64,000 bases of DNA from Heterohyrax brucei (lineage: Eukaryota; Chordata; Mammalia; Hyracoidea; Procaviidae): NCBI GenBank assembly GCA_028571685.1, contig CM053143.1:138976829-139040828 (forward strand). The letters are read 5' to 3'. Below the pieces are notes generated by a model. That model was not told the DNA's origin. It worked only from the letters and a program-made list of their open reading frames with translations, and did not search any database. Below, piece after piece: positions 44,217-53,599 of this stretch; position 1 is the first letter of the stretch; the number at the start of each line of letters is the position of its first letter. A program made the position numbers and the translations under genes.

Positions 44217-44450
44217 AGGATGAACAAATGTAATTCAGCTTAAGAGAAACCCCTAAACATACTTATCTTCAACTGGTAGTATCCAGCCCCTTCACTGTTT
44301 TCCGTAAGAAATTTCAAATACACTTTTTGTGCTTTTATTCATTTCAGTCTTTGCTGCAATTTTCTTGGTACCCACAGGAAATTATCTGAATTCATCATCA
44401 GTATGAATTCCCTCAACCTAAATGCAGGCTGTTTATCACTACTTTTATTC
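44217..44450. other. No feature recognised
   Basis: Single-copy-looking spacer after the RTE. Confidence 0.4.
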
Positions 44451-44460
44451 AGCCCTGCTT

Positions 44461-44631
44461 AAACAAACAAACAAAAAACCCAGTGCTTTTGAGTTGATTC
44501 CGACTGATAGTGACCCTATAGGTCAAAGTAGAAGTGCCCCATAGAGTTTCCAAGGAGAGCCTGGAAGATTTGAATCGCTGACATTTTAGTTGGCAGACGT
44601 AGCACATAACCACTGTGTCACCAGGGTTTCC
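44461..44631 (-). mobile_element. AfroSINE, short type, with exact 10-bp TSD
   Basis: 'cagtgcttttgagttgattc', 'tagaagtgccccatagagtt', head 'actgtgtcaccagggtttcc'. TSD 'agccctgctt' at 44451-44460 and 44632-44641. Confidence 0.95.
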
Positions 44632-44641
44632 AGCCCTGCTT

Positions 44642-44670
44642 ACCAAGCCAAGCCAAGTGCTGTCGAGTCA
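44642..44670 (-). mobile_element. Tail-only insertion, 29 bp, same target as neighbour SINE
   Basis: 'accaagccaagccaagtgct' + 'gtcgagtca', i.e. tail TGACTCGACAGCACTTGGCT plus TGGCT repeats on the minus strand. Bounded by 'agccctgctt' (44632-44641) and 'agccctgttt' (44671-44680). Confidence 0.82.
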
Positions 44671-44680
44671 AGCCCTGTTT

Positions 44681-45509
44681 AGGGGAGTATATTTTCAAAT
44701 CTCAGATTAGGGCACAAGGTCTGACAATTACCTGTGTCCATGTCAATGTACTAGTGGAGAGCAACAGCAGAGAACACTGAATTCAAGTTTGTGCCAGAAT
44801 ACCTGGATGTGCTGGTGCCGTGGCTGCAGAGCACAATGGAAAGCCGCACCCTACTTTCCCCACGATCCTCCACCTGCACCTGACTCTCGGCAATGACACA
44901 TTATCTGCTTTTCTTCACTGAAATTAAAGCCAAACTTTGAAGTTCCTGAAGCTGAAGTTCCATATCCAGCTGTTCCAGTGTTTTTCCCCTTTTCTTTTTT
45001 CTTCTACCCTGTTTCAGAGGAAGGAAAATCCTTATCCCTTTCCAGGGGTGAATTTCTGATCAGGGGTCTTGATGCCCTCCCCTTCAGGACCCAGGGGCTG
45101 TTCTTGACTTGTCAGCATCCTTTCTCCTTTGCACTGTCAGCAACTCTTTTTCCACTTACAATCTTGCTAGATCAGTTCCCTTAAAAGCGCATCCCAAGCA
45201 CCAAAATTCTCCAAAGACTAGTCTGCACGTGCTGCCTCTTCTTTTCTGTCTCCCAGTCACTTCTCAATCCATTATAATCTGTCCTTGTCCCTTCTCTTGT
45301 TTATCACCAGAGCCCTCTGAATGCCAAATCTAGTTATTATTCTTAATAATAATAACTATTAATAGCATACATATCTGGCAGGTTGGTGTGGTTTTAGGTG
45401 CTATCTCATTTACTCTAGAGAGCCTGGGCTCACTAATGGAAAGTCGTAGTTTAGAGACTCCACAAAAATCCCTGGGAGGAGAAAAGACATATTAGCTGCT
45501 ATTGTAATA
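44681..45509. other. No gene recognised
   Basis: Repeat-poor, pyrimidine-rich in the middle. 45180-45320 faintly recalls an old LINE, but not enough to call. Confidence 0.4.
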
Positions 45510-45640
45510 CAAATTGGTTTAAATCCTAGTTCTTCCACTTATTGTTAGGTTTTTGACATTGGATGTCCATGTTACCCTTCTGTTCCTCAGTTTCCACATT
45601 TGTAAAATGGGGATATAAGAAGTGTCTATCTCATTAGACT
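45510..45640 (+). repeat. MIR
   Basis: 'ttaaatcctagttcttccac', 'ctcagtttccacatttgtaa', 'aatggggatataagaagtgt'. Confidence 0.78.
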
Positions 45641-45642
45641 TT

Positions 45643-45735
45643 GTTGTTGTTAGGTGCCACTGAGTCAGTTTTGATTCATAGCGACTGTACGCATAACATA
45701 ATGAAATACTGCCTGGTCTCATGACGTGCCCCAGC
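45643..45735 (-). mobile_element. RTE LINE 3' end, severely truncated
   Basis: 'ttgttgttaggtgccactga', 'aaatactgcctggtctcatg' is the reverse complement of the last about 90 bp of RTE. Confidence 0.75.
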
Positions 45736-45789
45736 AGTTTTATGTTTAAAGCAAAAGCAGTTGTCACATATGAAGTACCTACACACTAC

Positions 45790-46312
45790 TGCTTTACTCA
45801 GCTAGCGCTACTCTAACAGATTTACCATGAGTAGATGGCTGTAACGAAGAAAAGTTTATTCTTACACAGTCCAGTAAGCTACAATTCCAAATTCAGGATG
45901 CCCACTCCAGAGAAAGGTTTCCCCTCTTTGTCAGCTCTGAGGAAAGTCTTTGTGTTGCTCCAGTCTTTGGTCAGGAGGAATCTTGGTGTGGGAACCTCAG
46001 GTCTGAATGACGTGCTCTATTCCTGGTGCTTCCATGTTGATGGTATGAGGTTTCCAGTTCTCTGCTTACTTGCCTCTCTTTTTATTTCCCATGGGATGAA
46101 AGGACAAAAGTGGTGAAAACCACATTCCAGGCAAATTCCCTTAGTAAGGGTGTTGCAGTCCCACCTTAATCCTCTTTTAACATAATCATCCTATCTACTA
46201 GCCACAGGCAGAGATTAGGATTTATAGCATAGGAAAAACCACAAAATTTGGGAATGATGGACAGCCACATGGCTATACATAGTTTTGAGAGGACATAGTC
46301 CAATCCATGACA
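45790..46312 (-). mobile_element. LTR, MaLR/ERVL type, attached to internal sequence
   Basis: 523 bp. The minus strand begins TGTCATGGATTGGACTATG (46312) and ends at 45790 after the GCTGAGTAAAGCA part. Block order is the same as 50199-50686 read in reverse. As internal sequence lies upstream (46313 onward), this is the 3' LTR. Confidence 0.72.
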
Positions 46313-47165
46313 TTCTACCCTTTGGCTACCCAAAAATCTCATCTGTGAGAAATGCAACACAGTCATCCCATTATAACAAAAGTCTTAAATCAGTTACAAG
46401 TACAAAATACAAAAACTCCTCTATATTGGTAAAATCAAGAATACAAGTTATCTGTCTCTAAAATACAGTGGCAGAACACGCAGACACAAGTTAGACATTT
46501 CCATTACAATGGAGAAGGAAAGCAAAACAGGCAACAAACAAGTCAGCAAAAGATATTACATTATCTCTCAAAGCTTTGAAAATAATCCTTTGTTCTCTAA
46601 GCCAGTTTACACTTTAGCCTTGGCCTCCAGAATCTAAGTATTGGCCATACTGTCTGGATTCTGAGTGGAGACTCCCAACCCTGTGCTACAACTCTGCCTT
46701 CTAGGTCCACTGTAACAGCAACTCTGCCACCTCAATGTTAGGTACGCCCTAAGCCCAACTGAGTGGCAATTCTACTTGTATAAACACAGGAAACCATGGC
46801 TCTACCCTTTTAAATCCTTGAAGTTATGGCCATACATTTTGAGACTGAGGCAGCTAAGCTTCTCATGCTTTTGGTCTCTTCAACTTCTGCTTCCCACGGC
46901 CTCATGGCTAGGGTCTCAAGCCTGCATCTGCCCAGCTGGGGCAAATGTTCCAAAGCCTTGTAGCTCCACCAGTTCAAGTGCCTGGAGGCACCCCACTCTG
47001 CCAGGAAACCTTTATGCACAGGCACTCAGATCTCTTGCTCCATGGGTCGGCTCTAGCGCTGTCTTGCACTGCTCTGGTTCTGCTGCTGCCTGTCTGCTGT
47101 TGTTGGCCCTCTACTGTTTCTTACCATCTGTGCCATCTTAGGTGTTAACTGTTCTTCTCAGTTCC
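46313..47165 (-). mobile_element. MaLR-like internal sequence, 3' part
   Basis: Lies directly upstream of the LTR on the minus strand. A purine-rich 'ccaaagggtagaatg' just before the LTR start fits a polypurine tract. 'aagcagaagttgaagagacc' and 'aaaagcatgagaagcttagc' recall MaLR internal sequence. No retroviral protein is recognisable, and no 5' LTR is seen. Confidence 0.5.
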
Positions 47166-47189
47166 TTCTGAGTCCTCTATCCATTCAGT

Positions 47190-48543
47190 TTTTTAACTTA
47201 TTAATTACAGTAAAAGAATAAAATTTCTGACATCTATCAATTATCTCATCTATGATAGACCCTTACCCACCCCCCCAACACTTGTAGCCAACACAGTCAT
47301 TTTCTTCTGTAGGTAATTATATTTTTAAGTTCTTTTAACAGGGGTCTCATATAATATTTGTCCTTTTGACACTGACTGATTTCACTCAGCATGATCTCTT
47401 CCAAATGAGACCGTATTATGAGGTATTTTCTAAAATTGTCATTGTTTTTTATCATAGCATAGTGTTCCATTGAGTATATGTACCACAGTTTGTTTATCCA
47501 TTCATCTGTTGATGGGCATCTCAGTTGATTCCATCTTTTAGCTGTTGTGGACTGCACTGCAACAAATATTCATGTACATGTGTCTGTTCGTGTGACAGCC
47601 TTTGTTTCTGAAGGATAAATTCCAAGCAGTGGAATTACAGGATCAAATGGTATATCTATTTCCAGCTTTTTAAGGAAGTGCCAGATGGCTTTCCAAAGAG
47701 GTTGTACCATTTTGCAAACCCACCAGCAGTGTAAGAGAGTTCCAATTTCTCTACAGCCTCTCCAGCATTTGCTGTTTTGTGTTTTTTAGATTGTGGCCAA
47801 CCTTGTTGGTGTGAGGTGGTATCTCATCATAGTTTTGATTTCAATTTCTTTAATAGCTAATAATCATGAGCAATTCTGCATGTGTCTTTTGGCTGTCTGG
47901 ATACCCTCTTTAGAGATGTGTCTGTCCATCTCCTTTGTCCATCACTTAACTGGATCATTTATCCTTTTCTTGTTGATATTTTGTAGTATCCTGTAGATTA
48001 TGGAGATCAGATGTTGGTCTGACATATAGTTGCCAAATATTTATTTTCCCATTCTGTTGGTGGTCTTTGAATTCTTTTGATGAAGTCTTTGGATGAGCAA
48101 AAGTGTTTGATTCTTAGTAGTTCCCATTTATGTATTTTCTCTTATGTTGATCATGCTTTGTCAGATTTTTAAATCTGTTTACATTGTGTATTAAAACTTC
48201 CATTGTTGATCCTATTTTATCTAGGATGAGCTTTATCATTTTAGGTTTTATATTTAGGTCTTTTATCCAATTTGAGTTGGTTTTTGTATAAGGTGTGAAA
48301 TATGGGTCTTGTTTCAATTTTTTTGTAGATGGATATCCAATTTTGCCAGCACCATTTGCTAAAGAGACCACTTTTACTCCAGTTTAAAGTCTTAGGGCCT
48401 TTGATGAATATCAGCTGTTCATATGTGGATTGTGGCATCTTAGTTTTAAAACTGCTTCCACATTTTATGTGTTATAGCAGCACCCTGCCAGCTTGGTACC
48501 AGGTTTTGTTTTAGTGATCCGATATTGCTCTGACAGAAATACC
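47190..48543 (-). mobile_element. L1 LINE, 5' truncated
   Basis: Minus-strand ORF2 end: remnants KDKYYMRPLL near 47330-47360, PKCPSTDEWINKLWYIYSME-like near 47460-47520, and QLIFIKGPKTLNWSKSGLF near 48360-48420. ORF2 is shifted and stopped. The 3' UTR is short or degenerate. It breaks off at 48543, next to a SINE. Confidence 0.85.
47297..47557 (-). pseudogene. L1 ORF2 C-terminus remnant
   Basis: 86 codons with MQSTTAKRWNQLRCPSTDEW and CQKDKYYMRPLLKELKN, matching the end of ORF2 in the copy at 10102-10602. Confidence 0.85.
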
Positions 48544-48551
48544 AGAACATT

Positions 48552-48712
48552 AAAAAAAAAAAAAATCAAACCTATTGCAGTCAAGTCGGCTGTGACTCAC
48601 AGTGACCCTATAGTACAGAGTACAACTCTTCCATAGAATTTCCAAGGAGTGACTGGTGAATTCAAACTGCCAACCTTTTGGTTAGCAGCTCTTAACCACT
48701 GTGCCACAGTGC
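48552..48712 (-). mobile_element. AfroSINE, short type
   Basis: An A run at 48551-48563, then 'attgcagtcaagtcggctgt', 'gaatttccaaggagtgactg', head 'cttaaccactgtgccaca'. Confidence 0.9.
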
Positions 48713-48731
48713 ATAGTACATAGTAAAATCC

Positions 48732-48943
48732 AAAAAACCCAAACCTATTGTCACTGAATTAATTCCAACTCATCGCAATTCTACATGCTCCAAAGTAGAA
48801 CTGAGCTCCGTAAGACTTTTTTGGCTGGAATATTTACAGAAACAGATCACTAGGTCTTTCTTCTGTGGTGCTGCTGGGTAAGTTCAAACCAACAACCTTT
48901 CAATTAGTACTTGAGCACAAACTGTTTGCACCACCCAGGGACC
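48732..48943 (-). mobile_element. AfroSINE, long type
   Basis: 'attgtcactgaattaattcc', 'cagatcactaggtctttctt', head 'gtttgcaccacccagggacc'. Confidence 0.88.
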
Positions 48944-49135
48944 CTTGTAGGTCCTCAACACACATTAACTCCTCAACGCCTCTTCATTTGCAATACTCTG
49001 TTCACAATTTGTAATAGTATAACATCATCAGCCCACCTTTTAAAGTATGCAAGTTATTTAACTACAGTGAGAGGGAATCTGAGGGCATGAGTTCCACGTA
49101 ATCTGGTTGTGACTAAATAGCCCTCTTTATTTCAT

Positions 49136-49650
49136 TTGTTGTTGTTATTGTTGTTGAGAATACACACAGCAGAACATACACCAATTCACAAATTTCTCAT
49201 GTACAATTCAGTGACATTGATTACATTCAAATTGTGCAAATATTCTCACCCTCTTTTTTTGAGTTATTCCTCCCCCATTTACACAAACTCACTGGCCCCT
49301 AAGCTTCCTATCTAATTTTTTCAGTTGCTTTTGTCACTTACCCAGATAGTTGTTAAAGCATAATATTGAAGGCCGACGTTCTTTACTTGTTAAGCTAAGC
49401 TATTGTTTCATTTTAAGAAGTCTTCAGGGGACATTTTTGGTTTGAGGTTTAAAGATTATCTCAGGGCAATAGTTTTAGAGATTCATTCAGCCCCCATGGC
49501 TCTACAAATTACAGAAATGACTGGAGCTTGTGAGAATCTTAAATTCTGTTCTGCATTCTGCCCGTTTTGGTCAGGAGTATGCTATACAATTTTTGATCAA
49601 ATTCTTCAATAATGATAGGCACTACCCAGCTCTCCTGGTCTTATGGCAGA
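49136..49650 (-). repeat. Probable afrotherian L1 3' UTR-derived repeat
   Basis: 'ttgttgttattgttgttgag', 'cacacagcagaacatacacc', 'gtacaattcagtgacattga', 'gttattcctcccccatttac' has the look of a LINE 3' region in reverse. It differs from both 3' UTR classes above. Confidence 0.4.
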
Positions 49651-50198
49651 GAAACCAGCTACTAACTGAAGCACAGTAAGCACACATTCCCTTTCTTCCT
49701 CCTCTTCATGACTCTTAGCACTGTCTTCTTAAAGCATTGCTGTTTCATGCAATCCTAAAACCAGAACACTAACATTTTTTTAACAACCCAGTATTTTGAT
49801 TTATTCACAGCCATTTCTGACCTTGTTGCCCTTTTCTGGTATAAATTAGAAGCAATTTCTCTTAAGTTTCATGTATTCTTAGGGAAATTTTTTGTTTTCT
49901 TTTTTCGTGAAGTGTTCACGGTATGCCAATCTCGGACATAGGTATAAATGTCCTGGGACCCTGACCAGGCAACTTTCCTTAAGAAGCAGAGCTTTTTGTT
50001 ATTTGATACCCTCTTAGTCTCCCTCACTTTGTGGAATTTTGAATTTTACAATCCGTCTTTGCTTACAGGCCCCTCTGGCAGGCCAGAACACATGTCCCAC
50101 CCTGTGAAACGTCTTTGGTTATTCTACCCTTATAGAACAAATTCCCTTGGAGGTCCAAATTCAACCCACCAAGGTGTTTGCTTGAAATGCATAGGATC
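49651..50198. other. No gene recognised
   Basis: Single-copy-looking sequence up to the LTR. Confidence 0.4.
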
Positions 50199-50686
50199 TG
50201 TCATGGATTGAATTTTGTCCCCCAAAATATGTGTAGCCGTGTGGCTGGGCCATGATTCCCAATATTTTGTGATTGTCCTCCATTTTGTGATTTACCTATT
50301 CTGTATGTTAAAGGATCAGAGTGGGACTGTAAATCCCTTCATAGGATCACCTCCCTGCTCCACTGTAAAAGGAGTTTCCCTGGAGTATGGCTTGTCCCAC
50401 CCTTAACCCTTTCATCCTACAAGAGATAAAAGGAAGGAGAAGCAAGCAGAGAATTGGGAACCTCACACTATCAAGAAAGCAGTGCCAAGATGCTCCCTGG
50501 ACAAAGACTGATGCAATACCAGACTTTCCTCCAGAGCCGACAAGAGGGAAAGCCTTCCTCTGGAGTGGACATCACGAATTTTGACTTGTAGCCTACTAGA
50601 CTGTGTAAGAATAAGCTTTCCTTTGTTAAAGCCATCCACTCCACTCAGTGGTATTTCTGTTACGGCAGCACTAGCTGACTTAAACA
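50199..50686 (+). mobile_element. Solo LTR, MaLR/ERVL type
   Basis: 488 bp from 'tgtcatggattgaattttgt' to 'agctgacttaaaca'. It carries 'tgtaagaataagctttcctt' before the end, with no AATAAA visible. It is the plus-strand relative of 19055 and 45790. Confidence 0.75.
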
Positions 50687-50951
50687 GGGTGGTAAATTTA
50701 ATTTAGTTGATAACCATTACAAACATGTAAGTTTCATATAAAATTACATATTTAAAAATGGTGAGCTGTTTCTCATTAAAATCAACAATTGATTGGAGAC
50801 AGGTACCCTCCCTCCATACAGCTCCCTTCACATCTGGCTTTTTGAACATTGACAAACAAGGTCAGTTGCTTGTATCCATCATGTTACATGGTTATACTAC
50901 TGTCTTTGACAGGCTTTTGAATCTGTTCTCTCTGCTGTGGTCCCTAACATG

Positions 50952-51149
50952 TTGTTGTCCTTAGGTACCGTTGAGAGGATTCTGACTCATAGTGAACCCC
51001 TGTGACAAGACTAGAACTACTCCATAGAGTTTTCTAGACTGTAATGTTTGCAGGCACAGGTCATCAGAGTTCTATTCCACAGGGCAGCCGGATTGGGTCA
51101 AACTGCCTATAGCAGCTGAGCTCTTAACCTTAGTGCCATCAGGGCTCCT
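50952..51149 (-). mobile_element. AfroSINE, long type
   Basis: 'ttgttgtccttaggtaccgt', 'gcaggcacaggtcatcagag', head 'cttagtgccatcagggctcc'. Confidence 0.82.
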
Positions 51150-51173
51150 TTAAACCATGCCACCATTCTTAAG

Positions 51174-51201
51174 CAGGGGGGTGGGGGGGTGGGGGGTGGG
51201 T
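51174..51201 (+). other. G-quadruplex-prone G-tract cluster
   Basis: Runs of G of about 6, 7, 6 and 3 separated by single T residues ('ggggggtgggggggtggggg' region), then GGGTT. It fits the four-tract pattern with very short loops. Confidence 0.8.
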
Positions 51202-51343
51202 TGTAACCTGGGAACAGGAAGAGCCAAAATGCATGTCCCTGTGATACTGTCTACTCTGACACCATCTTCCCTGGCTCCTTCCTCAGCTCTCTGCAGGTCT
51301 TTTCACCCCTGCCAGTCTTATCCACTCCCAAGCCCCAGAGACC

Positions 51344-51494
51344 TACTGCTGTCGTGTAAATTCCTACTCATAGTGACCCTATAAGATGAGTAGAACTGCT
51401 CCATAGAGTTTCCAAAGAGCACCTGGTGGATTTGAACTGCTGACCTTTTGGTTGGCAGATGTAGTACTTAACCACTAAGCTGCTAGAGTTTCTT
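51344..51494 (-). mobile_element. AfroSINE, short type
   Basis: 'ctgctgtcgtgtaaattcct', 'ttccaaagagcacctggtgg', head 'accactaagctgctagagtt'. Confidence 0.9.
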
Positions 51495-51649
51495 ATCCAC
51501 CCCCGAGTCCCTCAGTACTGGATCTTTCTAGTCACTATTAGTTAAACTGAGATATTTTGATGACACATTGCCTCTAGAAACACTCCATGAAGGATTAGGA
51601 GTGGGGTTTCAACTCATTTCATATTTGTTCATCTCTGTGAGTACAGTCT

Positions 51650-52175
51650 ACCACCCATCTGTCAGACTTTCTTACCATTGTTTCTTGCATGTTGTGATGC
51701 TAGAAGCTATGCCACCAACATTTCAAATACCAGCAGGTCTACCCATGATGGAAAGATTTCAGCAAAACTTCCAGAGTAAGAGTAGGAAGAAAGGCCTGGT
51801 GGTCTATGTCCTAATATTAGACAAAGGCAACATTATGATTGTCTGGTAGACTGCTGGAAGATGAGCTGCATAGGTTGGGAAGGCACAACAATAGACTCAA
51901 ACATACCAACAATCATGGAAGATGGTACAGTGTTTTGTTCTGTTATACATGGGGTTTCCTTGAATTGGAGCCTACTCTGTGGCAGTTGGGAACCATGGTG
52001 GCATAATAGGTTAAGCGCTATGGCTGCTAACTAAAAGGTTGGCATCCACCAGACACTCCTTGGAAACTCTATGGAGCACTTCTACTCTGACCTATAAGGT
52101 CGCTGTGAGTTGGATCTGACTAGACAGCAGTGAGTTTGGTTTGGTTTTAATCTATGACAATTAACAACAACAATG
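51650..52175 (+). mobile_element. Composite RTE-derived element, split by a SINE
   Basis: 'atgttgtgatgctagaagct', 'ccagagtaagagtaggaaga', 'aggcctggtggtctatgtcc', 'ctgctggaagatgagctgca' match the RTE 5' end. Then comes the 3' tail 'gtgttttgttctgttataca' and, after the inserted SINE, 'acaattaacaacaacaatg'. The ORF of the LINE is absent. The 5' boundary is uncertain. Confidence 0.8.
51984..52149 (+). mobile_element. AfroSINE, short type, in tail of composite element
   Basis: 'aaccatggtggcataatagg', 'ccagacactccttggaaact', 'tggatctgactagacagcag', tail (tttggtttgg). TSD 'tctgtggcagtt' (left) and 'tctatgacaatt' (right), three transitions apart. Confidence 0.88.
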
Positions 52176-52369
52176 AATGCAGTGGCAGCAGGTCCCCACT
52201 GAAAGCAGTGTCTTGAAGACTATAGCAGAAAATCTCCTCCTTAGGACACAGGAAAGGTTTTAGGTAGTAAATCTGTCTCCTATCATTCACTAAACTTTAC
52301 ACCATGTTGTGAGATTAGGAAGCCTGAAGGAAAAGGATAAAAGGAGTTGAGAATTTTAAAACTTTAAAG

Positions 52370-52402
52370 AACCAAACAACCCACTGTCATTGACTTAATT
52401 TT
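52370..52402 (-). mobile_element. AfroSINE, tail part of a SINE split by L1
   Basis: 'aaccaaacaacccactgtca' 'ttgacttaatttt'. The remainder is at 59919-60070. Confidence 0.82.
52388..52402. repeat. 15-bp TSD of full-length L1, left copy
   Basis: 'cattgacttaatttt' here against 'cattgagttaatttt' at 59919-59933, one difference. Confidence 0.9.
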
Positions 52403-53380
52403 TTTAAAGTTCTATTTCTGTCTTTTGAAAATTATGATTAAGTGAAAGTATACAATTCAAATCAATTTTGCATGCCCGTCTGTCTGCAACTCCTGCTCTC
52501 CTCACTCTGACAGCACACTGCTCCTTTTCACTCTTTATTTCTAGTATCCTCTTAACGAGCACCTGTCCCTTCCTTTCCACTCTCTCCTCTCCCATCTAGA
52601 AAGAAACCAGCAGGACAGCCTCCTACAAATGTATAAAAACACAAAGTACACATACCACATGCTCCCACTGTGTCCCCCAGCCCAGTCTATTCTTGTCTGA
52701 ATAGATGACCTCAGCACTGGTTTCAAGTCTGGGTCAGCAGCAAGTGTAGTGGCCATGCTACTAAGGGACCTTCCAGTTTTGGTCTTTTAGTAGAATTCTT
52801 GAACTGCACACCTCTTTCTCTCATGCTACATCAGGGACTCTACATTGTGTGCTCCATCGTCACTGCCTTTGGTGGTGGCTGGACACAATCTAGTTCTGTC
52901 CTCATGCTGATGCAGTGTCCCATTCATATGGGCCCTTCTGTCTCCTGGGCTCATTTTTCCTCACATCGTTGATGTTCTTGGTCATCATCTCTTCCAGACG
53001 TGTTGGGACCATTTGGTGTTCCTCAGATGGCTGCCTGCTAACTTTTAAAATCCCAGATACCACCCACCAATATGGGGTGCAGAAGACTCTCTTAGCAAAA
53101 GACTAGTTATACCAATTGATTTAGATGCCCCCTGAAAACATGGTACCCAGACTCTGTCCCTGCTACTCCATCCTTTGAAATGTTGGGTTGAGTTTAGAAA
53201 ACTTTTCAGTTTATGGTGTAGTTCAGTTATGTTGATCTGCCCACTATTTCATGCTGTCACTCCCTTTACCTAACTGAATTCCTATTGACTATCTAATCTG
53301 TGAACAACCCTCTCAGTCCCTCCCTACTCTTGTAGCCTTCAAAGAGTCTTTTCTTCTGTATGTAAGTCCATTTTTAAGTC
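52403..53380 (-). other. L1 3' UTR, long class
   Basis: About 1 kb between the ORF2 end and the A-tail. 'aagactctcttagcaaaaga' near 53083-53102, 'ttggtcatcatctcttccag' near 52978-52997. Homologous to 15990, 30587 and 39540-40511. Confidence 0.8.
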
Positions 53381-53599
53381 TTTATAGCGGAGATCTCATA
53401 CAATACTTGTCTTGACTGATTTCATTCAGCATAATGTAAAACCAGTTTATGAGATGCTTCCTAAAATCATTTTTTTAATCAGTGCATGATGTTCCATGGT
53501 GTATATACACCATAGTTTGTTTATCATTGATCTACTGACAGGCACCTAGGTTGATTCCATCTTTTTGCTATTCTGGACTGTGCTGCAGTAAACATTTCT

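Noticed and set aside
46776-47148. 121-codon plus-strand open stretch
   Set aside because: It is the antisense of the MaLR-like internal sequence. Leucine- and serine-rich wording there comes from the repeat.
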